Source: CBDCGS01 sp965216915 (GTDB lineage Bacteria > Pseudomonadota > Alphaproteobacteria > UBA828). From it: a stretch of DNA of 64,000 nucleotides. The DNA lies in the NCBI GenBank assembly GCA_965216915.1, contig CBDCGS010000008.1:1-64000 (forward strand), written 5' to 3'. Made by a program: the position numbers and the translations under genes. Positions 34,061 through 41,688 of the stretch are shown in pieces (the stretch's first letter is position 1; each line of letters begins with the position of its first letter). Under the pieces are notes generated by a model. The model saw nothing but the letters and a program-made list of their open reading frames with translations, did not search any database and was not told where the DNA came from.

Positions 34061-35932
34061 CTAACCGCCCGAGACGCGTCGCGCTGCCGCTGCGCCATCG
34101 GGCTGCATCGCCTTCATCAGCATGTCGCCGAGCCCGAAATACTCGGCCTTGTCCATGAAGCTCGGCCGGAAGCCGGTGCAGACGAAGCGCTCATCGTCGG
34201 TACGCGCGGAATAGTTGATGTGGAATAGCTCGTTCAGCGTCACGACGTCGTTCTCGAGGCCCACGATCTCCGACACATGGGTGATTCGCCGCTTGCCGTC
34301 GCGCATCCGCGCGACCTGAACCAACAGGTCGAGCGCGGAGGCGACTTGGCGCCTGATCCCGAGCACCGAGAAGTTCGAGCGGTCGTAGGTGACGAGATCC
34401 TCGAGGCGCGACAGCGCGTCGCGCGGTGTGTTCGCGTGGATCGTGCTGAGCGAGCCATCGTGGCCGGTGTTCATCGCCTGGAGCATGTCGTTGGCTTCAC
34501 CGCCGCGCACCTCGCCGACGATGATGCGATCGGGCCGCATGCGGAGACTGTTGATCAAAAGGTCCCGCATCGTGACCTTGCCCGTGCCCTCGACGCTCGC
34601 GTTCCGTGTCTCGAGGGTCAGCACATGGGGCTGCTGGAGCTGAAGCTCGGCCGCATCCTCGATGGTGACGATGCGCTCGCGGTGATCGATCTCGCGCGAC
34701 AGGGCGTTGAGCACGGTTGTCTTGCCCGCGCCGGTGCCGCCGGACACCAGGATGTTGAGGCGGCAGCGCGCCGCGATCTTGAGCACGGTCGCCATTTGCG
34801 ACGAAATCGATCCGTTCTTCGCCATCACGTCGAAGGTGATGGACTTGGTTGAGAACTTACGGATCGAGATGGCCGGGCCTTTGACCGACAGCGGCGGAAT
34901 GATCACGTTCACGCGGCTGCCGTCCTCGAGACGGGCGTCGACCATCGGCGAGCTCGTGTCGATGCGGCGTCCGACGCGCGTCACGATGCGGTCGATCACC
35001 TTGTCGAGCTGCGGGCGGTCGCGAAAGCGCGCGGACGACACCTCGAGATGGCCGTTGCGCTCGACATAGATCTGATCGATCCCGTTGACGAGGATGTCGG
35101 TCACGGACTTGTCGCGCAACAAGGGCTCCAGCGGGCCGAGTCCGACCATCTCCTCCACGACCATCATCAGGAGCGCCTCGATCTCGGAGGCGTTCAGGCT
35201 GATGCGAAACTCGTCGAGGACCTCGGTCAGAAGCGGCCGGACGGCGGTCGGGAGCTGCTCCTTCGGGATCTTCGCCGCGGCTTCGGGCTCGATCCGTTGC
35301 GCAAGCGGCGAATAGATCACGTCCATGACGTCGAGCAGCTGCGAGCGCACTGGCGCCTCGATGGCCTTGGGCTCGCTCGTGTCCGGCACCTGGGCGACCG
35401 GGCCCGTCCCACTGCGGATCGATTCGGACATTTCCTCGAACAGATCCGAGCAGACGTCGAACATTTCTCCCTCGGCGAGCTCGGCGCGGTTCTTGCGAAC
35501 GATGCCCGCGACGACTTCCTCGATCACCTTGTGGATCGTGGGCCCGGGGATCTCGGTGGCGACCAGCGAGCCGAGCTTGGCCGAGATGTCGTGCGCGGCG
35601 ATCGTCTTGAGCGCGCGCACTCGCGCCGCCGCGAAGTCGGCGAACTCGAGCGCGACGCGGTTTTGCCGGACGCTGATGACCTCGGTGATGAGCTCGCCGA
35701 GGTCGTCATTGATGATGGTCACCTGCTGCTTCAGGCTCGGAGGCGGGCCATCGATGTTGACGCAGACACCCCTCAGGGAGATGTCGGTGATGATTCCGTT
35801 GACACTCTCGCCGTCGATGACGACCTCGACGTCCTCGGACCAGTTCTGGCGCGTCGAGACGCGGTTATCGAGCGCGTAGGTTTTTAGGTGTTCGGCTTCG
35901 GCGCGCCTTTCGGCAGGCTGTGGCGTCGACAT
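34061..35932 (-). CDS. CpaF/TadA-type secretion ATPase with N-terminal PilZ domain
   Basis: A 623-residue fusion. Residues about 20-115 form a PilZ domain with the c-di-GMP motif RxxxR (Arg24, Arg28) and DxSxxG (DISLRG, residues 50-55). Then come a linker and helical N domain, and a complete CpaF ATPase: Walker A GGTGAGKTT, Asp box IVTIEDAAELQL, Walker B GEVRGGEANDM and His box STIHANTPR. CpaF normally powers Tad pilus assembly with cpaB, cpaC, tadB/C and a pilin, none of which is here. It is last in a minus-strand operon after the pentapeptide and ParA-like genes, 44 bases downstream of the former. I infer an ATPase gated by c-di-GMP. Confidence 0.9.
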   Translation of the reverse strand: MSTPQPAERRAEAEHLKTYALDNRVSTRQNWSEDVEVVIDGESVNGIITDISLRGVCVNIDGPPPSLKQQVTIINDDLGELITEVISVRQNRVALEFADFAAARVRALKTIAAHDISAKLGSLVATEIPGPTIHKVIEEVVAGIVRKNRAELAEGEMFDVCSDLFEEMSESIRSGTGPVAQVPDTSEPKAIEAPVRSQLLDVMDVIYSPLAQRIEPEAAAKIPKEQLPTAVRPLLTEVLDEFRISLNASEIEALLMMVVEEMVGLGPLEPLLRDKSVTDILVNGIDQIYVERNGHLEVSSARFRDRPQLDKVIDRIVTRVGRRIDTSSPMVDARLEDGSRVNVIIPPLSVKGPAISIRKFSTKSITFDVMAKNGSISSQMATVLKIAARCRLNILVSGGTGAGKTTVLNALSREIDHRERIVTIEDAAELQLQQPHVLTLETRNASVEGTGKVTMRDLLINSLRMRPDRIIVGEVRGGEANDMLQAMNTGHDGSLSTIHANTPRDALSRLEDLVTYDRSNFSVLGIRRQVASALDLLVQVARMRDGKRRITHVSEIVGLENDVVTLNELFHINYSARTDDERFVCTGFRPSFMDKAEYFGLGDMLMKAMQPDGAAAARRVSGG

Positions 35933-35976
35933 GGTCAGGTTCTCACGTCCGGAAGCGGGCGAGGTTCAGGCAGCGC

Positions 35977-37134
35977 TCAGTCGGCGATCAAGCACTGGTT
36001 CAGGTTCTGGGGCACCTTTTGTGCCTCCGCGAGGTTCGTGCCGCGGAGGTCGACGCGCCGGGTTTCCCCGGTGAAGGAACGGTCCGCGCGCCGCATGACG
36101 ACGGGGTCCAGAAGTGCATTGCTGAAATTGGTGAAGCGAAGGTTGGCGTTGTTCAAGCTCGCGCCCGAGAGGTTCGCATCGGCGAGATTGGCGCCGCTCA
36201 GATCGGCACCCTTGAACTCGGCCAGCACCAGCGTGCTACCGCTCAGGTCGGCGCCGCTCAGATTGCAGCCATTGAACTTGAAGCCGCTCAAATCGCGGCT
36301 GGTCAGGTCGTAGCGCTCGAGGCTTGTGTCGGAGAGCTCGCCCATGCTGCCTTGCTCGCCCGCCGTCTCGAGCCAAAGCTGATGCCCGTCCAAGGCCTCG
36401 ATCGCCTCCTCGGAAAAATTCTCTTCCGACACGAGCTGGGTCTCGGGATCGAGCTCGCAGATGGCCGGATCGATGGTTCCCTTCTGGGCGTCGCTCAACT
36501 CGACGCCGTGAAGCACCGCGCCCTCGACCGCCGCGTCGTCGAGCACCGCGCCGCTAAGATTGGCTTCGTTGAGCAAGGCGCGCTCCATCGCCGCGGTGGA
36601 GAGATCGACGCCACGGAGGTTTGCCTTGGACAGATCGGCGTCGCGCAGGTTCACGCCGGTCATCACGGCGCCTTCGAGGTTCGCCTCGATCAGGCACGCG
36701 CCGCTGAAATTGGCTTTGGTCAGGCGCGCCCGCCCGAGGTTTGCCCGATCGAGCCGGGCATGACTGAGATCGGTCGAGAGCCGCGCGCCGATCCCGCCGA
36801 TCATGCTGTCGCCGCCGAGGTTGGCGAGCGTCAGGTCGGCGCCCTTGAGATTCGCATAGCGGAAGCTCGCGCCGCGCAGGTCCGCGTTTCTCAGCTTTGC
36901 CGAGGCCAAATCGGCGCTTGAGAAATTGGCGCCAAAGAGGTCCGAGCCGCTGAAGTCGGCATCGGTCAGATTGGATTCGCTGAAGTCGCAGCCGACCAGG
37001 TTGCATCCGACGAGCCGAATACCCGACAGGTCGAGGCGGCGCCAGTTCTTATGCCGCGGCTGAGGCTCCAGGGAGGAGAGAACCTCGGATTCACCGAGTT
37101 CGGTCTCCGGGGGGGACTGCTTCAGATTCTGCAT
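35977..37134 (-). CDS. Pentapeptide repeat protein, 385 aa
   Basis: A soluble protein with two blocks of pentapeptide repeats: about residues 30-215 (GCDFSESNLTDADFSGSDLF, ADLASAKLRNADLRGASF) and about 280-355 (CNLSGADLSGSTLVLAEFKG). The blocks are separated by an acidic linker (DPETQLVSEENFSEEAIEAL). No signal peptide or membrane segment is seen. Quadrilateral beta helices of this type serve as protein-protein scaffolds or DNA mimics. It lies between the ParA-like and PilZ-CpaF genes on the same strand, so it probably works with them. Confidence 0.88.
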   Translation of the reverse strand: MQNLKQSPPETELGESEVLSSLEPQPRHKNWRRLDLSGIRLVGCNLVGCDFSESNLTDADFSGSDLFGANFSSADLASAKLRNADLRGASFRYANLKGADLTLANLGGDSMIGGIGARLSTDLSHARLDRANLGRARLTKANFSGACLIEANLEGAVMTGVNLRDADLSKANLRGVDLSTAAMERALLNEANLSGAVLDDAAVEGAVLHGVELSDAQKGTIDPAICELDPETQLVSEENFSEEAIEALDGHQLWLETAGEQGSMGELSDTSLERYDLTSRDLSGFKFNGCNLSGADLSGSTLVLAEFKGADLSGANLADANLSGASLNNANLRFTNFSNALLDPVVMRRADRSFTGETRRVDLRGTNLAEAQKVPQNLNQCLIAD

Positions 37135-37206
37135 GGGTCCGAGCGCGCTGGTTGATCTCGCCCACTAGTCTCGGCGAGAACCGTTAATTTGCGGCAAACA
37201 TATCCG

Positions 37207-38190
37207 TTAACCGAAGTTCGCCGCTTCGCTGACCGGGGAAGGCGCATCCTGCACCTCCTCCAGCTCGCTCGCCTGAATCAGCTGCGATATTCGGTTGACC
37301 AGGTCGAGCTGCTCGCTCGGCTCCATGGCGAACATCAAGCCGGCACGGTTGTTGCGCCGCCGCGCCACGACCGTCGGCATGGTGCCGAGGTTGGCGATGG
37401 AGAGGTTCACGCGGGTGCCAGCCGGAGGCAAGTCATCGCCGGTGAGACCGATGCCGGCCGCGGAAATGTCGGTCACCTGACAACGCACGACGCCGGCATC
37501 GCAATCGAGCGTGGCTTCGGCCGCGAAATCCCACCGCGGGTGGCGGCGCCGATCGCTGTTGCGGGCGGCTTCTGCCTCCGGCTGCTCGCCGGCGATGCCG
37601 CCGACGCGCGAGAGCAGGTATTTCCAGAGCTTGCGGTATTGCTCGGTCATCGGCGGGACGTCGTGGGCGGCGTCATCGCGCGCGCTATCGACATTGTCGC
37701 CGAGGAGGATCGGGCAGATCGTGCCGAATTGCGCGAGCGCGATCGCTGCGGCCGACGTATCGGGCGAATCGGGATTGGCGTCGTTGATCAGGAAGATGAA
37801 GGGCTTCGAGCGCTTCTCGATCCAATTGACCAGCGCCGACAGGTTGCGGAAATTGCTCTCCACCGGGCGGATCGGCAAGACCACCAGGTCGGCCGCGAGA
37901 ACCGAGAGCTCAAAGCCCTCGCTGGAGACCGACGGAACGTCGAGAATGGCGACCTGTGCGCCGCGGCCGGCAAGGGTGCTCAGGTCGTTGGTCAGGCTCT
38001 CGGCGGTCGATCGGACGTGCTGCTCGGACACGTTTCCGGCCTGCGGGCTGTCGTCACCCTTCGAGCGGTGCAAGCACTCGACCAACGCGACGGTTCCGCC
38101 CTCCAGCAGCTTGCCATGGGAGACCATATTGGCGGCCGTGCTGGACTCCTCCGCGCTGAGCGCGGGTGAAACGAACGAAATCACACGCAT
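37207..38190 (-). CDS. ParA/MinD-like protein without P-loop, fused to a PilZ domain
   Basis: A 327-residue protein. Residues 1-195 follow the ParA/CpaE fold (RVISFVSPALSAEESSTAANMV, TVALVECL, VAILDVPS, ADLVVLPIRPVESNFRNL, FIFLINDANP). The KGGxGKT P-loop is replaced by PALSAEESST, so the nucleotide-binding lysines are lost. Residues about 211-327 are a PilZ domain with RxxxR (Arg215-Arg219) and DxSxxG (DISAAG, residues 241-246), likely to bind c-di-GMP. CpaE proteins position Tad machinery, and this may do so under c-di-GMP control. First gene of the operon; divergent from the ParB-like gene. Confidence 0.85.
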   Translation of the reverse strand: MRVISFVSPALSAEESSTAANMVSHGKLLEGGTVALVECLHRSKGDDSPQAGNVSEQHVRSTAESLTNDLSTLAGRGAQVAILDVPSVSSEGFELSVLAADLVVLPIRPVESNFRNLSALVNWIEKRSKPFIFLINDANPDSPDTSAAAIALAQFGTICPILLGDNVDSARDDAAHDVPPMTEQYRKLWKYLLSRVGGIAGEQPEAEAARNSDRRRHPRWDFAAEATLDCDAGVVRCQVTDISAAGIGLTGDDLPPAGTRVNLSIANLGTMPTVVARRRNNRAGLMFAMEPSEQLDLVNRISQLIQASELEEVQDAPSPVSEAANFG

Positions 38191-38319
38191 GAAACGTCTC
38201 CGGTGGGCTCGATCACGATCAAGTCACAACACTTTGGCGTCTCAGCAGTTCGAGAATTGTTAACGCGGTTACGTCAAAATTAGCCAAACTGGTTGAAGGT
38301 CAGTCACAGGTCCCCGCCC

Positions 38320-39603
38320 ATGCCCTCCGACATCCTGCTTCGGGAATTCGTTAAGAAAATGCGCCCCGACATCGCGGCGACCCTCGCCGAGGTCGATCGC
38401 GCCCGCGCAACCGGGAACGCCACCGAGCTCCAGCGCTATGTGAAGATCTTGGAGCGACACGAGGCCACGGCCAATTTCGTTGGCATGACGCGCCTTGCCG
38501 CGCTGATCAACTCGCTCGGCGCCGCGACGAAACGGGAGCCGATCACCGAGTCCCAGTGGTTTCTGATTCGGGACGGGCTCGTGCGGATCGAGAGCATCCT
38601 CGACCGCATCGCCAATCAACCGATGGCGGATCCCGAGGAGGCTTCGCCAATCCGGGAGCTTCTCGGTCTTCCGGCCGAGCAGGAGGAGGCCGAGCAAGAG
38701 GAGGCCGGAGAGGCGGAACCGGCGTCGAAGAAGCCGATGATCGACCTCTCCAGCGAGCCCGCCGCCGAGCCGGCCGCCGAGACCGGCGCCCGCGAGGGCA
38801 TCGTCTCGCTCCCGGTCGACACGATCGAGATCGGCTCCCGGCTCCGGCGCCTCAAGCCCGCCGCGGTGACGATGCTGGCGGATTCGGTGCGCGATATCGG
38901 CTTGCGCACGCCCATCACGGTGGCGGTCATCGGCGACGCCAAGCCGCTGCTCGTGAGCGGGCTCCACCGCCTGGAGGCCGCGAAGTCGCTTGGCCACAAG
39001 ACCATCGATTGCTTGGTCCTCGATGACGAGGGCCTTGAGCGCGAGATTTGGGAAATCGACGAGAACCTTGCGCGCTGCGAGCTCACCCAGCTCGAGCGTG
39101 ACCGCAGCCTCGCGCGCCGCAAGGAAATCTTCGACGCCCGCTATGCCGAGCGCGAAGGGCGTGCGGCGTCGAGCGCGGGCGGCCGCGGCAACAAGGGTTT
39201 CGCGACCGAGACCGGCGCGCAACTCGGTCTCTCGAAGCGCCGGATCAACGCCTCGCTCATGCGCTCGCGCAAGATCGCGAGCCATATCCAAGACGCGATC
39301 AAGGATATGCCGGCCGCCAGATCGGCAGTTGAGCTCGACGCTCTCGCAGAGCTCGACGACCGTGGGCAGGCCCGCGCGCTCCGCGACGTCGTGGAGGGCC
39401 GCGCCGCGAATTTCCGCGAGGCCCGCGATCGCATCCTCAATCGGACGCTCGGCTACAAGGCAGAGCAGAAGCTGAAGAAGCTCAAGACCGCGTGGCTCTC
39501 CGCAGACGATGCTGCGCGTGAGGCGTTCCTGGTGTGGCTCAGCGCCGAGTATGGGATCGCGCCCGACGGCAGCAAGGTCGCCGACAAAAGCAAGGCCGCG
39601 TGA
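38320..39603 (+). CDS. ParB-like protein with an extra N-terminal helical domain
   Basis: A 427-residue protein. Residues 1-100 are helical and weakly resemble an HPt bundle (LLREFVKKMRPDIAATL, ERHEATANFVGMTRLAAL). An acidic linker (EQEEAEQEEAGEAEPA) follows. Residues about 163-260 are a ParB N domain: IEIGSRLRRLKPAAVTMLAD, TPITVAVIG, LLVSGLHRLEAAKSLGH. The C-terminal part has a helix-turn-helix (FATETGAQLGLSKRRINASL). The ATG at 38320 is preferred over a TTG nine codons upstream. It is divergent from the ParA-like gene and so may act with it, as in ParAB pairs. A CTPase role is possible but the motif GxxRxxA is changed to GLHRLEA. Confidence 0.82.
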   Translation: MPSDILLREFVKKMRPDIAATLAEVDRARATGNATELQRYVKILERHEATANFVGMTRLAALINSLGAATKREPITESQWFLIRDGLVRIESILDRIANQPMADPEEASPIRELLGLPAEQEEAEQEEAGEAEPASKKPMIDLSSEPAAEPAAETGAREGIVSLPVDTIEIGSRLRRLKPAAVTMLADSVRDIGLRTPITVAVIGDAKPLLVSGLHRLEAAKSLGHKTIDCLVLDDEGLEREIWEIDENLARCELTQLERDRSLARRKEIFDARYAEREGRAASSAGGRGNKGFATETGAQLGLSKRRINASLMRSRKIASHIQDAIKDMPAARSAVELDALAELDDRGQARALRDVVEGRAANFREARDRILNRTLGYKAEQKLKKLKTAWLSADDAAREAFLVWLSAEYGIAPDGSKVADKSKAA

Positions 39604-39615
39604 CGGCCCGCGACA

Positions 39616-39671
39616 TTGGAATTGACGCAAATGCGTCATCGCAGGTGATGCCACCTGCGCGGGATTTGCTC
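39616..39671. repeat. Dispersed palindromic repeat, copy 4 (module B only)
   Basis: GGAATTGACGCAAATGCGTC, the hairpin GCAGGTGATGCCACCTGC and GCGGGATTTGCTCA. The far edge reads TGAGCAAATCCC on the minus strand, and TGA is the stop codon of the wecB gene. It lies between convergent genes. Confidence 0.85.
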
Positions 39672-40716
39672 AGCGCAGCAGTGCCCCGATCAGCGAGACG
39701 ATTTTTTCCGCCGCGGCGCCGTCGCCATATTCGGTGATATCGCGGCGCGGCGCATAGTCGGGGCCGCGCCACAACCGGTTCCAGCCCGCCTCGACCGTTT
39801 CCGTCCACTCGGTCTCGCTGCGCAGGGTCACGCACGGCACACGGTGGAAATAGGCCTCCTTCTGCACCCCGCCTGAATCCGTCAGCACGGCCTCCGCGCC
39901 CCGCAAGAGGGCGTGCAGGTCGAAATAGCCGAGCGGCTCGCAGACGATCAAGCCGGTCAGATCGAGACCGTGCCGCTCGACCGCCTGCCGGGTGCGCGGA
40001 TGGAGCGGCAGCACGAGGCCTCGGTCTTGTGCGGCATCCTTCAGATAATCGATCACGGCGCGCAGTTGATCGGCGTCGTCGACATTCTCGGCGCGGTGCA
40101 CGGTCGCGAGCGCATAGCGCCGATCGGCAATGCCGAGGCGTTTGCGAAGCGCCATCGCGTCGCCCGCCCGTTCGCCGGCCGCGAGCGCGGCGTCGTACAT
40201 CACATCGCCGACATGATGCACGCCACTCTCGATGCCTTCGCGCGCGAGAAGCGCGACGGCGCCGGGGGTCGAGCAGAGAAGAAGATCGCTCGCGTGGTCG
40301 GTCAGCACGCGGTTGAGCTCCTCCGGCATGCGCCGGTTGAAGGAGCGCATTCCCGCTTCGACGTGCACCACCGGGATGTGCAGCTTGGCCGCGGCGAGCG
40401 CGCCGGCGAGCGTCGAGTTGGTATCGCCGTAGACGAGCACGGCCGCGGGCCGCTCGTCGAGGAAGGTCGCCTCGAGCCGCTCGAGCATGCGTCCCGTCAT
40501 GGCGCCATGGCCGCCGCCATGGATCCCGAGGTCGTGAGCCGGCGGCGGAATCGCCAGCTCCTCGAAGAAGACGGCCGACATCTCACGGTCGAAGTGTTGC
40601 CCGGTGTGGACCATCACTTCGGAGAGGTCGCGATGCGCCGCGAGCGCCCGGCTCACCGGCGCGGCCTTGATGAACTGCGGACGCGCGCCGACGACCGTCG
40701 CGATCTTGCGGCTCAT
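39670..40716 (-). CDS. wecB: UDP-N-acetylglucosamine 2-epimerase
   Basis: Interconverts UDP-GlcNAc and UDP-ManNAc, supplying ManNAc units for surface polysaccharide. The 348-residue protein has VVGARPQFIKAAPVSRAL, VHTGQHFDREMSAVFF, YGDTNSTLAGALAAAKL, HVEAGMRSFNRRMPEE and LTDSGGVQKEAYFHRVP, all typical of non-hydrolysing WecB. It is last in a glycan cluster that reads asnB, epimerase, wecB. Its stop codon lies in repeat copy 4. Confidence 0.95.
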   Translation of the reverse strand: MSRKIATVVGARPQFIKAAPVSRALAAHRDLSEVMVHTGQHFDREMSAVFFEELAIPPPAHDLGIHGGGHGAMTGRMLERLEATFLDERPAAVLVYGDTNSTLAGALAAAKLHIPVVHVEAGMRSFNRRMPEELNRVLTDHASDLLLCSTPGAVALLAREGIESGVHHVGDVMYDAALAAGERAGDAMALRKRLGIADRRYALATVHRAENVDDADQLRAVIDYLKDAAQDRGLVLPLHPRTRQAVERHGLDLTGLIVCEPLGYFDLHALLRGAEAVLTDSGGVQKEAYFHRVPCVTLRSETEWTETVEAGWNRLWRGPDYAPRRDITEYGDGAAAEKIVSLIGALLR

Positions 40717-40752
40717 CGCCGGGACGGCGCGGCGCGCTCCCGCGTCGCCGGC

Positions 40753-41688
40753 CTAGTCCTCATTCTGGACGAGGTGGGTGAAGGTCTGCTCGACGCCGTA
40801 TTTCTCGTAATAGGTGATCGCCTGCGCGACGCCGTCGTTGAGCGCGGTCGATGTCGACCAATCGAAGTCGGCGTTGGTGCGCGTCGGATCGAGCAGGATC
40901 GATGCCGCGTCATCCGGGTTGCGCGGGCGCACTTCGACCTCCTGCTCGAGATTGATGCGGAGCGCGCGGACGACGGCATCGAACAGCTCCTTGATCGACA
41001 CGTCGGCGCCGGAGGAGATGTGGTAGGGGCCGTGTCCCTTACCCGCGACCGCGCCCATGACGCAGTCCATCACGTCTTCGACGAACACGAAGTCGCGCCG
41101 CGTGTCCATCACGAAGCAGGGCTTGCCCGTCGTGAGGCGCTGGAAGAACGTCGGCAGCGGGCCACTCAGATTGCGCGGCCCATAGACGTTGGCGAGGCGA
41201 AAGCTCACATAGTCGATGCCCGAGAGCATGATGTATTGCTCGCCCGCGGTCTTGCTGATCGCATAGCTGGAATCGCCCGGGCGGATCGGGTGATCGAGCG
41301 TGATCGGATGCTGCTCGGGCTTGACGCCATAGCAGAGCGCGGTCTGGAAATAGATGATCCGCTGGCTGCCGACCTCCTTCGCCCCTTGGGCTACGTTGGC
41401 GGTGCCGACGACGTTGGTGAGCGCATCGCCATGCCAGTTGTCGGGGTCCTTGTAGGACGCCGCGGCATGAACCACGAGCTCGGGCTTCGTGTCGGCGAAG
41501 AGCCCGGCCATGAAGGCGCCGTCGCTGATCGAGCCTTCGATCACCGTGAGGCCGTCGCGCGGCTCCAGATTGTCGCGCCGGCCGGTCTCGTAATTGTCGA
41601 TGACGACGACATCGTCGCCACGCGCGAGCAGGCGCTCGGCCAGATGGGAGCCGATAAACCCGGCGCCCCCCGTAATCATCACCCTCAT
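40753..41688 (-). CDS. NAD-dependent epimerase/dehydratase family protein
   Basis: A 311-residue extended SDR that acts on nucleotide sugars. The NAD motif is MITGGAGFIGSHLAERL; the active site is SYAISKTAGEQY (Tyr-x-x-x-Lys with the preceding FQTALCYG). FRLANVYGPRNLSGPLP and RRDFVFVEDVMD are typical of UDP-glucose/GlcNAc 4-epimerase-like enzymes. The exact sugar is not clear. The ATG at 41688 overlaps the asparagine synthase stop codon (ATGA), so they are translationally coupled. Confidence 0.92.
   Translation of the reverse strand: MRVMITGGAGFIGSHLAERLLARGDDVVVIDNYETGRRDNLEPRDGLTVIEGSISDGAFMAGLFADTKPELVVHAAASYKDPDNWHGDALTNVVGTANVAQGAKEVGSQRIIYFQTALCYGVKPEQHPITLDHPIRPGDSSYAISKTAGEQYIMLSGIDYVSFRLANVYGPRNLSGPLPTFFQRLTTGKPCFVMDTRRDFVFVEDVMDCVMGAVAGKGHGPYHISSGADVSIKELFDAVVRALRINLEQEVEVRPRNPDDAASILLDPTRTNADFDWSTSTALNDGVAQAITYYEKYGVEQTFTHLVQNED

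Noticed and set aside
38440..38500. A phosphorylatable His in the N-terminus of the ParB-like protein
   Set aside because: The His in ERHEATANFVG is about two residues off the HPt phospho-His position and the following Lys-Gly is absent, so I do not claim a phosphotransfer role.
34061..39603. A normal Tad/Cpa pilus operon
   Set aside because: Only the CpaF-type ATPase and a CpaE-like protein are present. No Flp pilin, secretin, CpaB, TadB/C or prepilin peptidase was found within the window.
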